From Aeromonadales bacterium (GTDB taxonomy: Bacteria > Pseudomonadota > Gammaproteobacteria > Enterobacterales > Aeromonadaceae): a stretch of 64,000 bases of DNA. The translations under genes and the position numbers were made by a program. The notes under the pieces are model-generated. The model ran no database searches. It was not told where the DNA came from and saw only the letters and a program-made list of their open reading frames with translations. Below are positions 23,927 through 32,351 of this stretch, in pieces. The DNA lies in assembly GCA_012518835.1 (NCBI GenBank), contig JAAYRH010000010.1, positions 1 to 64,000 of the forward strand, given 5' to 3'. The number at the start of each line of letters is the position of its first letter. Position 1 is the first letter of the stretch.

Positions 23927-24005
23927 CTTGTACATATTTGATCTTCTTGTACAACATCAGCTATCTTGTAAATCATGTTGTACAAGAGGCCTTGTTATGT
24001 ACAAG
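23927..24005. promoter_or_regulatory. Array of TTGTACA operator-like repeats upstream of the DUF523-MerR-phrB operon
   Basis: CTTGTACA at 23927, 23946 and (as CTTGTAAA) 23965; palindromic TTGTACAAG at 23978-23986; ATGTACAAG at 23997-24005 overlapping the start codon; 19-bp spacing. Confidence 0.8.
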
Positions 24006-24950
24006 TTTGACCCTAATATTATTCGTGTTGGTATCAGCGGTTGCTTGATTGGCCAAAAAGTCCGGTTTGACGGTGGTCATAAACGCTCTGATTTTTGTAC
24101 TGAGGAATTGGCTAAGTACGTAGAGTTTGTGCCGGTATGCCCAGAGATGGCGATTGGTTTAGGTACCCCTAGACCGAGTATTCGTTTAATTCATCAAGGC
24201 CAAGAAGTGCTAGCGCATACCGCGAAAGGCCAAGATGTCACTGAGGCATTGCGCGAGTATGGCCGCACGATGTCGAGTCAGTTTGCTGGGTTAAGTGGTT
24301 ATATTTTATGTGCTAAATCGCCCAGCTGCGGTATGGAGCGGGTGCGGATTTATCATGAAAGTGGGAAGGGAAATATTAAAGAAGGCGTCGGCATTTACAC
24401 CCAAGAGTTAATGAAGGCGCAGCCTTTATTACCGTTAGAAGAAGATGGTCGGTTGAATGATCCTATTCTTCGAGAAAACTTTGTCGCGCGTATTTTTGCG
24501 CTCCATGACTGGCAGCGTCTGTGTCATGAAGGGCTTACGCCAGCCGCGCTGATTGCTTTTCATAGTCGCTATAAATACTTACTAATGGCGCACCATCGAG
24601 AAAGTTACCAACAACTAGGCAAACTGTTAGCGGATCTATCCAGCGACGTCGATGCTAAGGCACAAGCCTATATTGAAGGGTTAATGGCCGCGTTATCTAA
24701 ACGCATTAATCGCAAAGACCACACCACCGTACTGCAACATTTACAAGGTTACTTTAAACGTCAGCTTAATGGCGGACAACGCCAAGAGCTGGCCGATACC
24801 ATTGAGCACTATCGTTTGGGTATCTTGCCGTTATTCGCGCCTATTACCTTATTACGCCATTACTTAAAAGAGTTTCCTAATGATTACCTGCAACAGCAGG
24901 TCTACTTAAACCCTCATCCGGAGGCATTGCGCTTACGCTATGGCATCTGA
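23997..24950 (+). CDS. DUF523 + DUF1722 (YbgA-like) protein
   Basis: IRVGISGCLIGQKVRFDGGHKRS, CAKSPSCGMERVRIY; YbgA-like C-terminus; track ORF from 23928, ATG 23997 likely. Confidence 0.88.
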   Translation: MYKFDPNIIRVGISGCLIGQKVRFDGGHKRSDFCTEELAKYVEFVPVCPEMAIGLGTPRPSIRLIHQGQEVLAHTAKGQDVTEALREYGRTMSSQFAGLSGYILCAKSPSCGMERVRIYHESGKGNIKEGVGIYTQELMKAQPLLPLEEDGRLNDPILRENFVARIFALHDWQRLCHEGLTPAALIAFHSRYKYLLMAHHRESYQQLGKLLADLSSDVDAKAQAYIEGLMAALSKRINRKDHTTVLQHLQGYFKRQLNGGQRQELADTIEHYRLGILPLFAPITLLRHYLKEFPNDYLQQQVYLNPHPEALRLRYGI

Positions 24951-25779
24951 CGCTAAATATCCAATCCGCGAAGTGTCGCGTTTAACGGGCATTAACCCCG
25001 TCACTTTACGAGCGTGGCAGCGCCGCTATGGACTATTGCAGCCAGCCCGTACCGAAAAGGGCCATCGCTTATACAGCGATGCCGATATTGCATTGATCCG
25101 TCAAATCCTCGACTGGCTAGAGCAGGGCGTGAGTATTGGTCAAGTTAAAGGGCTACTCGATGAGCCCAATCCTGTTGCCGTCGGCTCTAACTGGGAGCAA
25201 GCCCAAGCCCAATTAATGGAGGCGGCAGTACAACTCAATTTGGGCCGCCTAGAAACACACTTGCTTGAATTGACCAGTTTATATCCTGCGGAGTTAGTAT
25301 TGCGGCGGGTGATCGAGCCCTGGCTGCAAGCGCTGGCGCAGCTACATAGACCCGACTCCCAGCTGATAGAGCAGGCCGCCCAAGCATTATTAAAACGCGT
25401 TTTTTATCAATTACTCACTATTAAAAGTGGACCTAAAGTCGCTATTGCTCGCTTGGGTCAAGTACGAGAGCGAGCGGGGGTGCTTACCCAGTTTGAGTTG
25501 CAAGGGATGGAGTGTCGCAGCGTCGACTTAGGTGTATTAGATCCCACCACGCTGGCCTTAGCTAAAGGGCGTCTTAATTATGATGCTGTGATCATTATAT
25601 TAGGCGCGGGTCTCAGTCACAGTCATTTTCAAGAGATGGGCACTGCCCTACCTGAGCATAGCTATTTTATTGGGGAATTAGGCAGTATTTATCAGCGCCA
25701 AGGATGGTTAACTCAGCCATTTTCGGTCTATGTCAGCGATCTGGTGAGGGATAACAATGCATCATTTAGTTTGGTTTAG
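24940..25779 (+). CDS. MerR-family transcriptional regulator (LitR/CarH/BluR-like architecture)
   Basis: YPIREVSRLTGINPVTLRAWQRRYGLLQPARTEKGHRLYSDADI; adjacent photolyase. Confidence 0.88.
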   Translation: MASDAKYPIREVSRLTGINPVTLRAWQRRYGLLQPARTEKGHRLYSDADIALIRQILDWLEQGVSIGQVKGLLDEPNPVAVGSNWEQAQAQLMEAAVQLNLGRLETHLLELTSLYPAELVLRRVIEPWLQALAQLHRPDSQLIEQAAQALLKRVFYQLLTIKSGPKVAIARLGQVRERAGVLTQFELQGMECRSVDLGVLDPTTLALAKGRLNYDAVIIILGAGLSHSHFQEMGTALPEHSYFIGELGSIYQRQGWLTQPFSVYVSDLVRDNNASFSLV

Positions 25780-27172
25780 AAGTGATCTGAGAGTCGCCGA
25801 TAATCCGGCACTTTATGAAGCCTGCCAGTCGGGCGCGATCGTCAGTGCCATTTATATCGACTGCCCAGCGCAGTGGCAAGAGCATGGTCGAGCGCCTATT
25901 CAGCGAGACTTTTTAGAACGTAACCTGAACTCCTTAGCCGAACAATTAGCGTTATTGGGTATTCCGCTCACTTTACTGACCACCGACTATTTTAGTGAGG
26001 TGCCAGAGTTATTAGCGGCTTATATTAAAGAGCAGAAGGTGACCGCCCTGTACGCTAATCGTGAGTTAGGTATTGATGAACGTCGTCGTGATAAAGCGCT
26101 ACAGGCGACACTGGATGAGCAAGTCGCAGTGCGGGTGTTTAATGGTGACTGCGTATTAGCCCATGGCAGCATCACCACACGCAGTGGCGATATGTATAAA
26201 GTATTTACTCCCTTCGCTAAAACCTGGCTCAGCCAATTGCGAGCGACTGGTTATCGGCTATTGCCTCGTCCCAATATTCAAGGAGCCGCTTTAACTGCAT
26301 CCAGGATCCGGCTCGAAGGGAAAACAACGTCGAGTCAGGCGTGGCCCGCCGGTGAAGCTGCGGCCCATCAGGCCTTAACCACCTTTTGTCAGCAGTCGTT
26401 ATTAGATTATGGCGAGCTAAGAGATTATCCAGCGCAAGCCAGCACCAGCCAGCTATCACCCTATTTAGCGCTGGGCGTGTTATCGCCTAATCAGTGTCTA
26501 GCGGCGATAGAAGCTGAGTTAGGCCAATTGCCTTTTAGTCGTGGTGAGCAAGGGTTTATGTGGCTCAACGAATTGATTTGGCGAGAGTTCTACCGCCATT
26601 TACTGGTGGCGTTTCCACGACTTTCGATGAGCAAAGCCTTTAAGCCGGACACGGAAGCGTTGCAATGGAATTACGATAAAACTGACTTTGCTGCTTGGTG
26701 TGAAGGGCAAACCGGTTATCCCATTATTGATGCTGCTATGCGTTGTTTACATAAAACCGGTTGGATGCATAACCGACTACGCATGATAGTGGCGAGCTTT
26801 TTAACCAAAGATCTGCATATCGATTGGCGGTGGGGCGAAGCCCACTTTATGGCCACGCTGATTGACGGTGAACTAGCGGCCAATAATGGCGGCTGGCAAT
26901 GGGCGGCGGGTACTGGCGCCGATGCTGCGCCTTACTTTCGAGTATTTAACCCCACTACTCAAGGGGAGCGTTTTGATAGTCAAGGAGATTTTATTCGCCA
27001 ATGGCTACCTGAGCTTGCCCAAGTGCCAGCGAAATATATTCATACCCCTCACCAGTGGCTAAGTCAGCATCAACCTGATCACAACTATCCGCTCCCGATG
27101 GTGGATCATGCACGGGCGCGTTTACACGCCATCGCTATGTTTGATGCACTAAAAGATAAGGAATCAGCATGA
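25757..27172 (+). CDS. phrB: Deoxyribodipyrimidine photo-lyase
   Basis: HLVWFRSDLRVADNPALYEA; TGYPIIDAAMRCLHKTGWMHNRLRMIVASFLTKDLHIDWRWGE; NNGGWQWAAGTGADAAPYFRVFNP. Confidence 0.97.
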   Translation: MHHLVWFRSDLRVADNPALYEACQSGAIVSAIYIDCPAQWQEHGRAPIQRDFLERNLNSLAEQLALLGIPLTLLTTDYFSEVPELLAAYIKEQKVTALYANRELGIDERRRDKALQATLDEQVAVRVFNGDCVLAHGSITTRSGDMYKVFTPFAKTWLSQLRATGYRLLPRPNIQGAALTASRIRLEGKTTSSQAWPAGEAAAHQALTTFCQQSLLDYGELRDYPAQASTSQLSPYLALGVLSPNQCLAAIEAELGQLPFSRGEQGFMWLNELIWREFYRHLLVAFPRLSMSKAFKPDTEALQWNYDKTDFAAWCEGQTGYPIIDAAMRCLHKTGWMHNRLRMIVASFLTKDLHIDWRWGEAHFMATLIDGELAANNGGWQWAAGTGADAAPYFRVFNPTTQGERFDSQGDFIRQWLPELAQVPAKYIHTPHQWLSQHQPDHNYPLPMVDHARARLHAIAMFDALKDKESA

Positions 27173-27553
27173 GCCCCGCCCTCGCTTTATTTTGTCGAGA
27201 GTATCAGCAGTTATCTGCGACTAACTTGCACGTACTCACTGATATTTATGCGCCGGATATCTACTTTGCCGATCCGGCCCATCATATTCAGGGCATCACC
27301 GACTTAGTGGCAGCGGTTAAATATCGCTTGGTCGCCGGCTTGGCAACAGCAGTTAGCTCAGCTGTGGCCCTCAGTAAAAAAAGGCGATGCACTCTCTGTC
27401 AAAGTCGACTCAAATGGGCGAAGTTACTTTTATTTAAATGAACAACCCCTAGGTGAGATTGCCGATGCCGCCTTTGGGCCTGCCTTTTTAGCGATATGGT
27501 TATCCGACAATAGTCAAAATCCCACGCTTACCCGCCAACTAAAAGGATATTAA
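27169..27553 (+). pseudogene. Fusion remnant: N-terminus of NTF2/SnoaL-like protein joined out of frame to C-terminus of a chalcone-isomerase-like protein
   Basis: Frame of 27169: MSPALALFCREYQQLSATNLHVLTDIYAPDIYFADPAHHIQGITDLVA..; a second frame reads QRLNIAWSPAWQQQLAQLWPSVKKGDALSVKVDSNGRSYFYLNEQPLGEIADAAFGPAFLAIWLSDNSQNPTLTRQLKGY* ending at 27553. Confidence 0.75.
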
Positions 27554-27554
27554 C

Positions 27555-28121
27555 ATGCGTGTATTATTATTAACGTTACTGGCTACCTGCAGCTTATTAT
27601 TGATGTCGTGCAGCACTACCGTGGACGACTATGCAGACACTACTCCTGCTTTTGAGCTCGATAAGTTTTTTGAGGGTGAGTTAACTGCTCACGGCATAGT
27701 ACAAGATAGATCAGGAAAAGTGCTGCGCCGTTTTAATGTTGAAATGTTGGGTCAGTGGCAAGGCAATCAAGGTACCTTAGAAGAAGATTTTGTGTACGAT
27801 GATGGTGAACAGCAGCGCCGAGTTTGGCATATTACTAAAGGTGAATATGGGCAATATACGGGTACTGCCGATGACGTGGTGGTGCCTGCTACTGGGAAAA
27901 CTCAAGGCTTTGCTCTTAATTGGCAATATACGGTGGCCCTCCCCGTTGACGGTAAAGTGTGGGATATTCGCTTTAACGACTGGATGTATTTACTCGATAA
28001 TGAACGAGTAATTAATCGTGCTGAAATGACGAAGTGGGGGGTTAAGGTAGGCGAGGTCATCTTATGGATCGAGCGAAAAACACCCATGACTGAAGGGCAA
28101 GAAGATAAACCTGCCTTTTAA
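27555..28121 (+). CDS. DUF3833 family lipoprotein
   Basis: Lipobox LLLMSCSTT; LDKFFEGELTAHGIVQDRSGKVLRRFNVEMLGQW...WMYLLDNERVINRAEMTKWGVKVGEV. Confidence 0.88.
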   Translation: MRVLLLTLLATCSLLLMSCSTTVDDYADTTPAFELDKFFEGELTAHGIVQDRSGKVLRRFNVEMLGQWQGNQGTLEEDFVYDDGEQQRRVWHITKGEYGQYTGTADDVVVPATGKTQGFALNWQYTVALPVDGKVWDIRFNDWMYLLDNERVINRAEMTKWGVKVGEVILWIERKTPMTEGQEDKPAF

Positions 28122-28163
28122 TTAACTGCCCCTAGCAGCCGCTAGGGGTTAACTTGATGTCAG

Positions 28164-28757
28164 TTAAAACTCAGGACTGGATATTTCATCTAATGACAGT
28201 GAAAAACTAGGCGCGAATACCTCAAGAAAGTAGCGTATTTCATCGTTCATTCGGGCGTCTAACATGGCCGTTAAGCGTTGTTGGGCAGCCACAAATTCTT
28301 TATTCCCGCCACTGAGCTCTTCTGCACACTTTAAATAAGCACACAGTAAGTCGGCTGATTTTATTAAATGCGCATACTCCGCATCTTCAGCTGTGCATAA
28401 GAGTGGTGCATAGGCGGCTTGTAGCTCTGGCGGTAACATATCAAGCAAGCTTTGCTCAGCAATGGCTTCAATATCTTTATAAGCTTTAGCAATGTCATCA
28501 TTAAAGTACTTTACTGGCGTGGGTAAATCCCCCGTCAACACTTCACTGGCATCATGAAATAGCGCCTGAGTGGCGGCAGTAGCGGGATCAAGAGCACCAT
28601 CAAAAAAGGTGTTTTTAATGACCGCTAGCGCATGGGCCACCATCGCTACTTGTAAGCTGTGCTCGGCTACATTTTCTTGCTCTATACTGCGCATCAATGG
28701 CCAGCGGTGAATGAGTTTCATACGAGCTAACTGGGCAAAAAAATGACTGCGTTTCAT
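28164..28757 (-). CDS. yfbR: 5'-deoxynucleotidase (YfbR-like HD-domain)
   Basis: [16 protein letters not shown]...[23 protein letters not shown]. Confidence 0.92.
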   Translation of the reverse strand: MKRSHFFAQLARMKLIHRWPLMRSIEQENVAEHSLQVAMVAHALAVIKNTFFDGALDPATAATQALFHDASEVLTGDLPTPVKYFNDDIAKAYKDIEAIAEQSLLDMLPPELQAAYAPLLCTAEDAEYAHLIKSADLLCAYLKCAEELSGGNKEFVAAQQRLTAMLDARMNDEIRYFLEVFAPSFSLSLDEISSPEF

Positions 28758-28831
28758 GATAAAGCGCCTCCCTAGGTTGTTAATCAAGATGTGCGTATAA
28801 TGGCACCAAATATTGTGAATGGAGAAATTAT

Positions 28832-29122
28832 ATGGACCAGCAAACGCAAACTGAATTGGAAGCGGCAGCGTTTCGTACCTTACTCGCCCACCTAGATAAG
28901 CGTAAAGATGCCCAAAATATCGATATGATGAACCTAGCGGGCTTTTGTCGTAATTGTCTTAGTAAATGGTATATGGCGGCGGCACATGAACGTGACGTAC
29001 CGATGGATTATGATCAAGCTCGCGAGCATATTTATGGTATGCCTTACGCTGAGTGGAAAGAAAAGTATCAGCTAGAAGCCACACCAGAACAACTGGCCGC
29101 GTTTGCTAACAGCCACAAGTAA
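28832..29122 (+). CDS. DUF1244 family protein
   Basis: [64 protein letters not shown]. Confidence 0.85.
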   Translation: MDQQTQTELEAAAFRTLLAHLDKRKDAQNIDMMNLAGFCRNCLSKWYMAAAHERDVPMDYDQAREHIYGMPYAEWKEKYQLEATPEQLAAFANSHK

Positions 29123-29125
29123 TAA

Positions 29126-29170
29126 AAACCCATGCTAACAGCCTTAGTTAAAGCTGTTAGCATGGGGTGT
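29126..29170. terminator. Bidirectional terminator
   Basis: acccatgctaacagccttagttaaagctgttagcatggggt. Confidence 0.75.
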
Positions 29171-29176
29171 TAACGA

Positions 29177-30013
29177 TTATTTAAATACCACGGTTTTGTT
29201 GCCGTGCACAAATACTTTACCTTCTAGCACTAAATTAAGCGCTCGGCTTAGTACAGACTTTTCTACATCACGCCCGGCTTTTGCCATATCGATCGCATTA
29301 AAAGTGTGATTAATGTGGGTTACATCTTGCTCGATAATTGGCCCTTCATCTAAATCATTAGTTACAAAGTGTGCGGTAGCACCAATCATTTTTACGCCCC
29401 TATCATAGGCTTGCTGATAAGGACTCGCGCCAATAAAAGCGGGTAAAAAAGAGTGATGAATATTAATCAGTCTTTGATGATAACGCGCCACAAAGTCTGG
29501 ACTTAAAATACGCATATATTTTGCAAGTACCACGTAATCAGGCTGGTAGCTGTCAATAATAGCCGCGATTTCTTGTTCGTGAGTGTTGCGATCTAATCCT
29601 TCATGAGACACCGTATGATACGGGATATCAAACTTTTCGGTCAGCTCAGCAAGGGTGTCGTAGTTACCAACCACAGCGGCAATATCGATATTCATCGCGC
29701 CTGCGAAGCGCTTCATTAAAATATCACCCAAGCAATGCGGCTCTTTTGTCACCATAATCACCACGCGCTTTTTGCCCGCTGGCGTTAGGCTATGTTCACT
29801 GCCATTGGGGAGTGCGTCCTGTAAATCAGCAAGAAAGGTGTGATCATTAAAGTAACCTTCAAGCTCAGTACGCATAAAAAAATGACCACTGTCATGATCG
29901 ACATACTCATCGTTACGAATGATATTAAGCTGATGTTTGTAACAAATATTAGTGATTTTTGAGATTAATCCTTTGGCGTCGGGGCAGTGGGTTCTCAGTA
30001 CTTTTCGTTCCAT
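29177..30013 (-). CDS. purU: Formyltetrahydrofolate deformylase
   Basis: ACT domain N-terminus; LAKYMRILSPDFVARYHQRLINIHHSFLPAFIGASPYQQAYDRGVKMIGATAHFV. Confidence 0.95.
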   Translation of the reverse strand: MERKVLRTHCPDAKGLISKITNICYKHQLNIIRNDEYVDHDSGHFFMRTELEGYFNDHTFLADLQDALPNGSEHSLTPAGKKRVVIMVTKEPHCLGDILMKRFAGAMNIDIAAVVGNYDTLAELTEKFDIPYHTVSHEGLDRNTHEQEIAAIIDSYQPDYVVLAKYMRILSPDFVARYHQRLINIHHSFLPAFIGASPYQQAYDRGVKMIGATAHFVTNDLDEGPIIEQDVTHINHTFNAIDMAKAGRDVEKSVLSRALNLVLEGKVFVHGNKTVVFK

Positions 30014-30058
30014 AGTCTTCTTGTTCTGTTAGTTAAATAAAAGGGTGGAGGGCACAAG

Positions 30059-30526
30059 CTAGGTAAAGCGTTTGGCGCAGCACAGTTTATATTTTTTTCC
30101 ACTCAAACAGGGGCAGAGAGCATTAATTTTAATCTTAGGTGGATTATGTTGGCCACTATGATATTTCCAAAAACCAGCTACGCGCTCAAAGTGTGAGCGC
30201 TCATGTAACAGATGCACTTTAGTGTGTTCTTTATAGCGCACCTTAAACTCTACCGTACCTTGGAGGTCATCGGCATGGCCTTGGGCAAATAGAATAGTTA
30301 ATCCCAGCCACTGGGTATTTTTACTGCTTTGAGTTAACTCTGCTACTGTTAACTCGCCTCGGGTGGCAGGATGCCAAGTATGTAACAAAAACGCCCCATG
30401 GCCCAACACAAAAGCACTGTAGCGGGCGCGCATTAATGCCAGAGGCGTAGGTGGCTCAACTCCTTGCTCTAGGTAGGGTGCACAACAGTCAGCAAATAAG
30501 TGTTGAGGGTGGCAAGGGCATTGCAT
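30059..30526 (-). CDS. YchJ-family SEC-C metal-binding protein
   Basis: CPCHPQHLFADCCAPYL...LMRARYSAFVLGH...CPCLSGKKYKLCC. Confidence 0.88.
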   Translation of the reverse strand: MQCPCHPQHLFADCCAPYLEQGVEPPTPLALMRARYSAFVLGHGAFLLHTWHPATRGELTVAELTQSSKNTQWLGLTILFAQGHADDLQGTVEFKVRYKEHTKVHLLHERSHFERVAGFWKYHSGQHNPPKIKINALCPCLSGKKYKLCCAKRFT

Positions 30527-30582
30527 CGTCGACTCTCATTTAAAAATAAACGCTAGTATGCCATGAGTGGCAAGGGATAAAT

Positions 30583-30613
30583 AAAAAAGCGGCTCCTAAG
30601 AGCCGCTTTTTAC
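30583..30613. terminator. Terminator between ychJ-like gene and ompA
   Basis: aaaaaagcggctcctaagagccgcttttta. Confidence 0.8.
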
Positions 30614-30633
30614 ATTGGTAATATCAAGAGATA

Positions 30634-31587
30634 TTACTCAACGATTTCTACTTCAATAGTAGATTGTGCTTGTGCATCTACACGACGGTCGCGTTGACGC
30701 TCAGCTTCGGTAACACCTTCAGCCAGCTCGCTACCGTACCAAGCAGTCTGAATGTTGTCCGCAGCCACACCTTGCTGAACTAGATAATCTTTGGCAGCTA
30801 GTGCACGGCGCTCAGATAGCTTTTGGTTATATTCAGCACTACCTAAACGGTCTGCATAACCGGCCAGCTCTACTTGGTAGTCTGGGTTATCGTGAGCAAA
30901 GGCTGCTACTTCGTCTAGTGTCGCGCGCGAGTCACCTGACAGGTCTGACTTGTCAAAAGCAAAGTAGATAGAGCCATCAGCAGTCACGGTGCGGGTTTCG
31001 TAGGTAGTTTCAGGTGCAGGCTGAGCTGCAACTGGGGCTACCGGCGGTGCAGTTACACCACGGTTAGGGTGGAAAACCAGCTCTAAGGTCACAGCGTTAA
31101 CATCGGTATTAAAACCATTAGTACTGTATTTGCCCATATCTTCAATACGACGATAGCGAGCTTGTACATCAACTAGATCAGAAGCACGATAGGTAGCACC
31201 TGCCCCAAAGATTGGAGAGAAACCTTTTTCACCGCTACCAGCAGTACTATCCCAACCAAAAGCACCCAGCTCACCAAATAGGCTTACTTGCTCATTTAGG
31301 GGTAGGCGGCCAATAGCAGATAAGTTTAACCCTTTAGTTTTTGCGTCTTTACCAAAGTAGTTAAAACCAAACTCAGCACCTAAATTTTCGTTGGCGTTAA
31401 CGCCGCTAAACAGGCTAATGGCGTTACCACTTTTGCTTAAGCCTGAACCATATCTGTTGATATCTTCATAATCAGCGTAACCGGCACCAGCACCTAAGTA
31501 CCAGTCAAGTTGTTCTGCTTGTACGCTAGTAATACCTGCCGCTGCAATAGCGAGTGCGATTAAAGAAGGAGCCACTGTCTTTTTCAT
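30634..31587 (-). CDS. ompA: OmpA-family outer membrane protein
   Basis: Signal peptide; eight-strand barrel-like N-terminus; ELAGYADRLGSAEYNQKLSERRALAAKDYLVQQG OmpA C-terminal domain. Confidence 0.92.
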   Translation of the reverse strand: MKKTVAPSLIALAIAAAGITSVQAEQLDWYLGAGAGYADYEDINRYGSGLSKSGNAISLFSGVNANENLGAEFGFNYFGKDAKTKGLNLSAIGRLPLNEQVSLFGELGAFGWDSTAGSGEKGFSPIFGAGATYRASDLVDVQARYRRIEDMGKYSTNGFNTDVNAVTLELVFHPNRGVTAPPVAPVAAQPAPETTYETRTVTADGSIYFAFDKSDLSGDSRATLDEVAAFAHDNPDYQVELAGYADRLGSAEYNQKLSERRALAAKDYLVQQGVAADNIQTAWYGSELAEGVTEAERQRDRRVDAQAQSTIEVEIVE

Positions 31588-31737
31588 GTTGTCTTCCTCA
31601 TTCTCATTGTTATGAGTGCCGGCTTTTGTGCCGAACTGAATATATCACCCTTTGCTAAAATGCTCAGGTTGTGATGTGTGGGGAGTCCTTTATTTATTTT
31701 GTTGTTCCATACTCATGTAGCTTTTACTGCGCCATAA

Positions 31738-31813
31738 ACCCTATTGGGCATACCCACAACCCGAAGCCTAGCGGTTTTTGTTGTCTCAAACAAGACGGCT
31801 TGCCCATAATAGG
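31738..31813. other. Intergenic nested inverted repeat (unassigned)
   Basis: CCCTATTGGGCA ... TGCCCATAATAGG with inner ACAAC/GTTGT. Confidence 0.4.
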
Positions 31814-31975
31814 CCTGAAATTGTCGCAATAGAAGCGATAAATCGGCTTGCTTAAGGCTTAATTTGTAGTTGGAGGGAACTTTTTAGCAAATTACTTTGG
31901 CTAAATAGGACCAGCGCACAACGAGTCTCTGTAGAAGTGTTAAACTCATCTGACCAAGGATGGCATTATTTTATT

Positions 31976-31990
31976 ATCGAAGTATTCGAT
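31976..31990. promoter_or_regulatory. Candidate operator of the adjacent XRE-type gene
   Basis: Perfect palindrome ATCGAA-GTA-TTCGAT directly upstream of the RBS (aggag) of the HTH gene. Confidence 0.45.
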
Positions 31991-32004
31991 AGGAGTAACA
32001 AACA

Positions 32005-32265
32005 ATGAATTCAGATATCAGTGCAATCGGAAAAAAAGTTCGACAAATTCGTGAGGCGATGGGCTTAAGTCGCCCTAAGTTTGCTGAGCTGTTACAAGTT
32101 CCTCCCACTACCCTTAAAAACTATGAATTAGGTTATCGAGAAGTAGGGGGGGCCTTTTTAGTTGCCCTAGCCCAACACCCAGAGCTGCATCAGTATACGC
32201 TGTGGTTGTTAGCTAATAAAACGAACGAAGGTGCAGGCCAGATAGCACCCGAGCCCAAAGGTTAA
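32005..32265 (+). CDS. Small XRE-type helix-turn-helix protein
   Basis: IGKKVRQIREAMGLSRPKFAELLQVPPTTLKNYELGYREVG. Confidence 0.85.
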   Translation: MNSDISAIGKKVRQIREAMGLSRPKFAELLQVPPTTLKNYELGYREVGGAFLVALAQHPELHQYTLWLLANKTNEGAGQIAPEPKG

Positions 32266-32351
32266 TCTTTTTATCAGACTATTGGGCAGGGCTGACGGTA
32301 CAGTAATGGTATTCAATTTTGTGTGGCCTCAGCCCTGAATAAGGCACGATT

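Noticed and set aside
23927-24005. TTGTACA repeats considered as a CRISPR-like array
   Set aside because: Units too short (8-9 bp), 19-bp spacing and mixed orientation fit transcription-factor operators. No CRISPR array or cas gene seen in the window.
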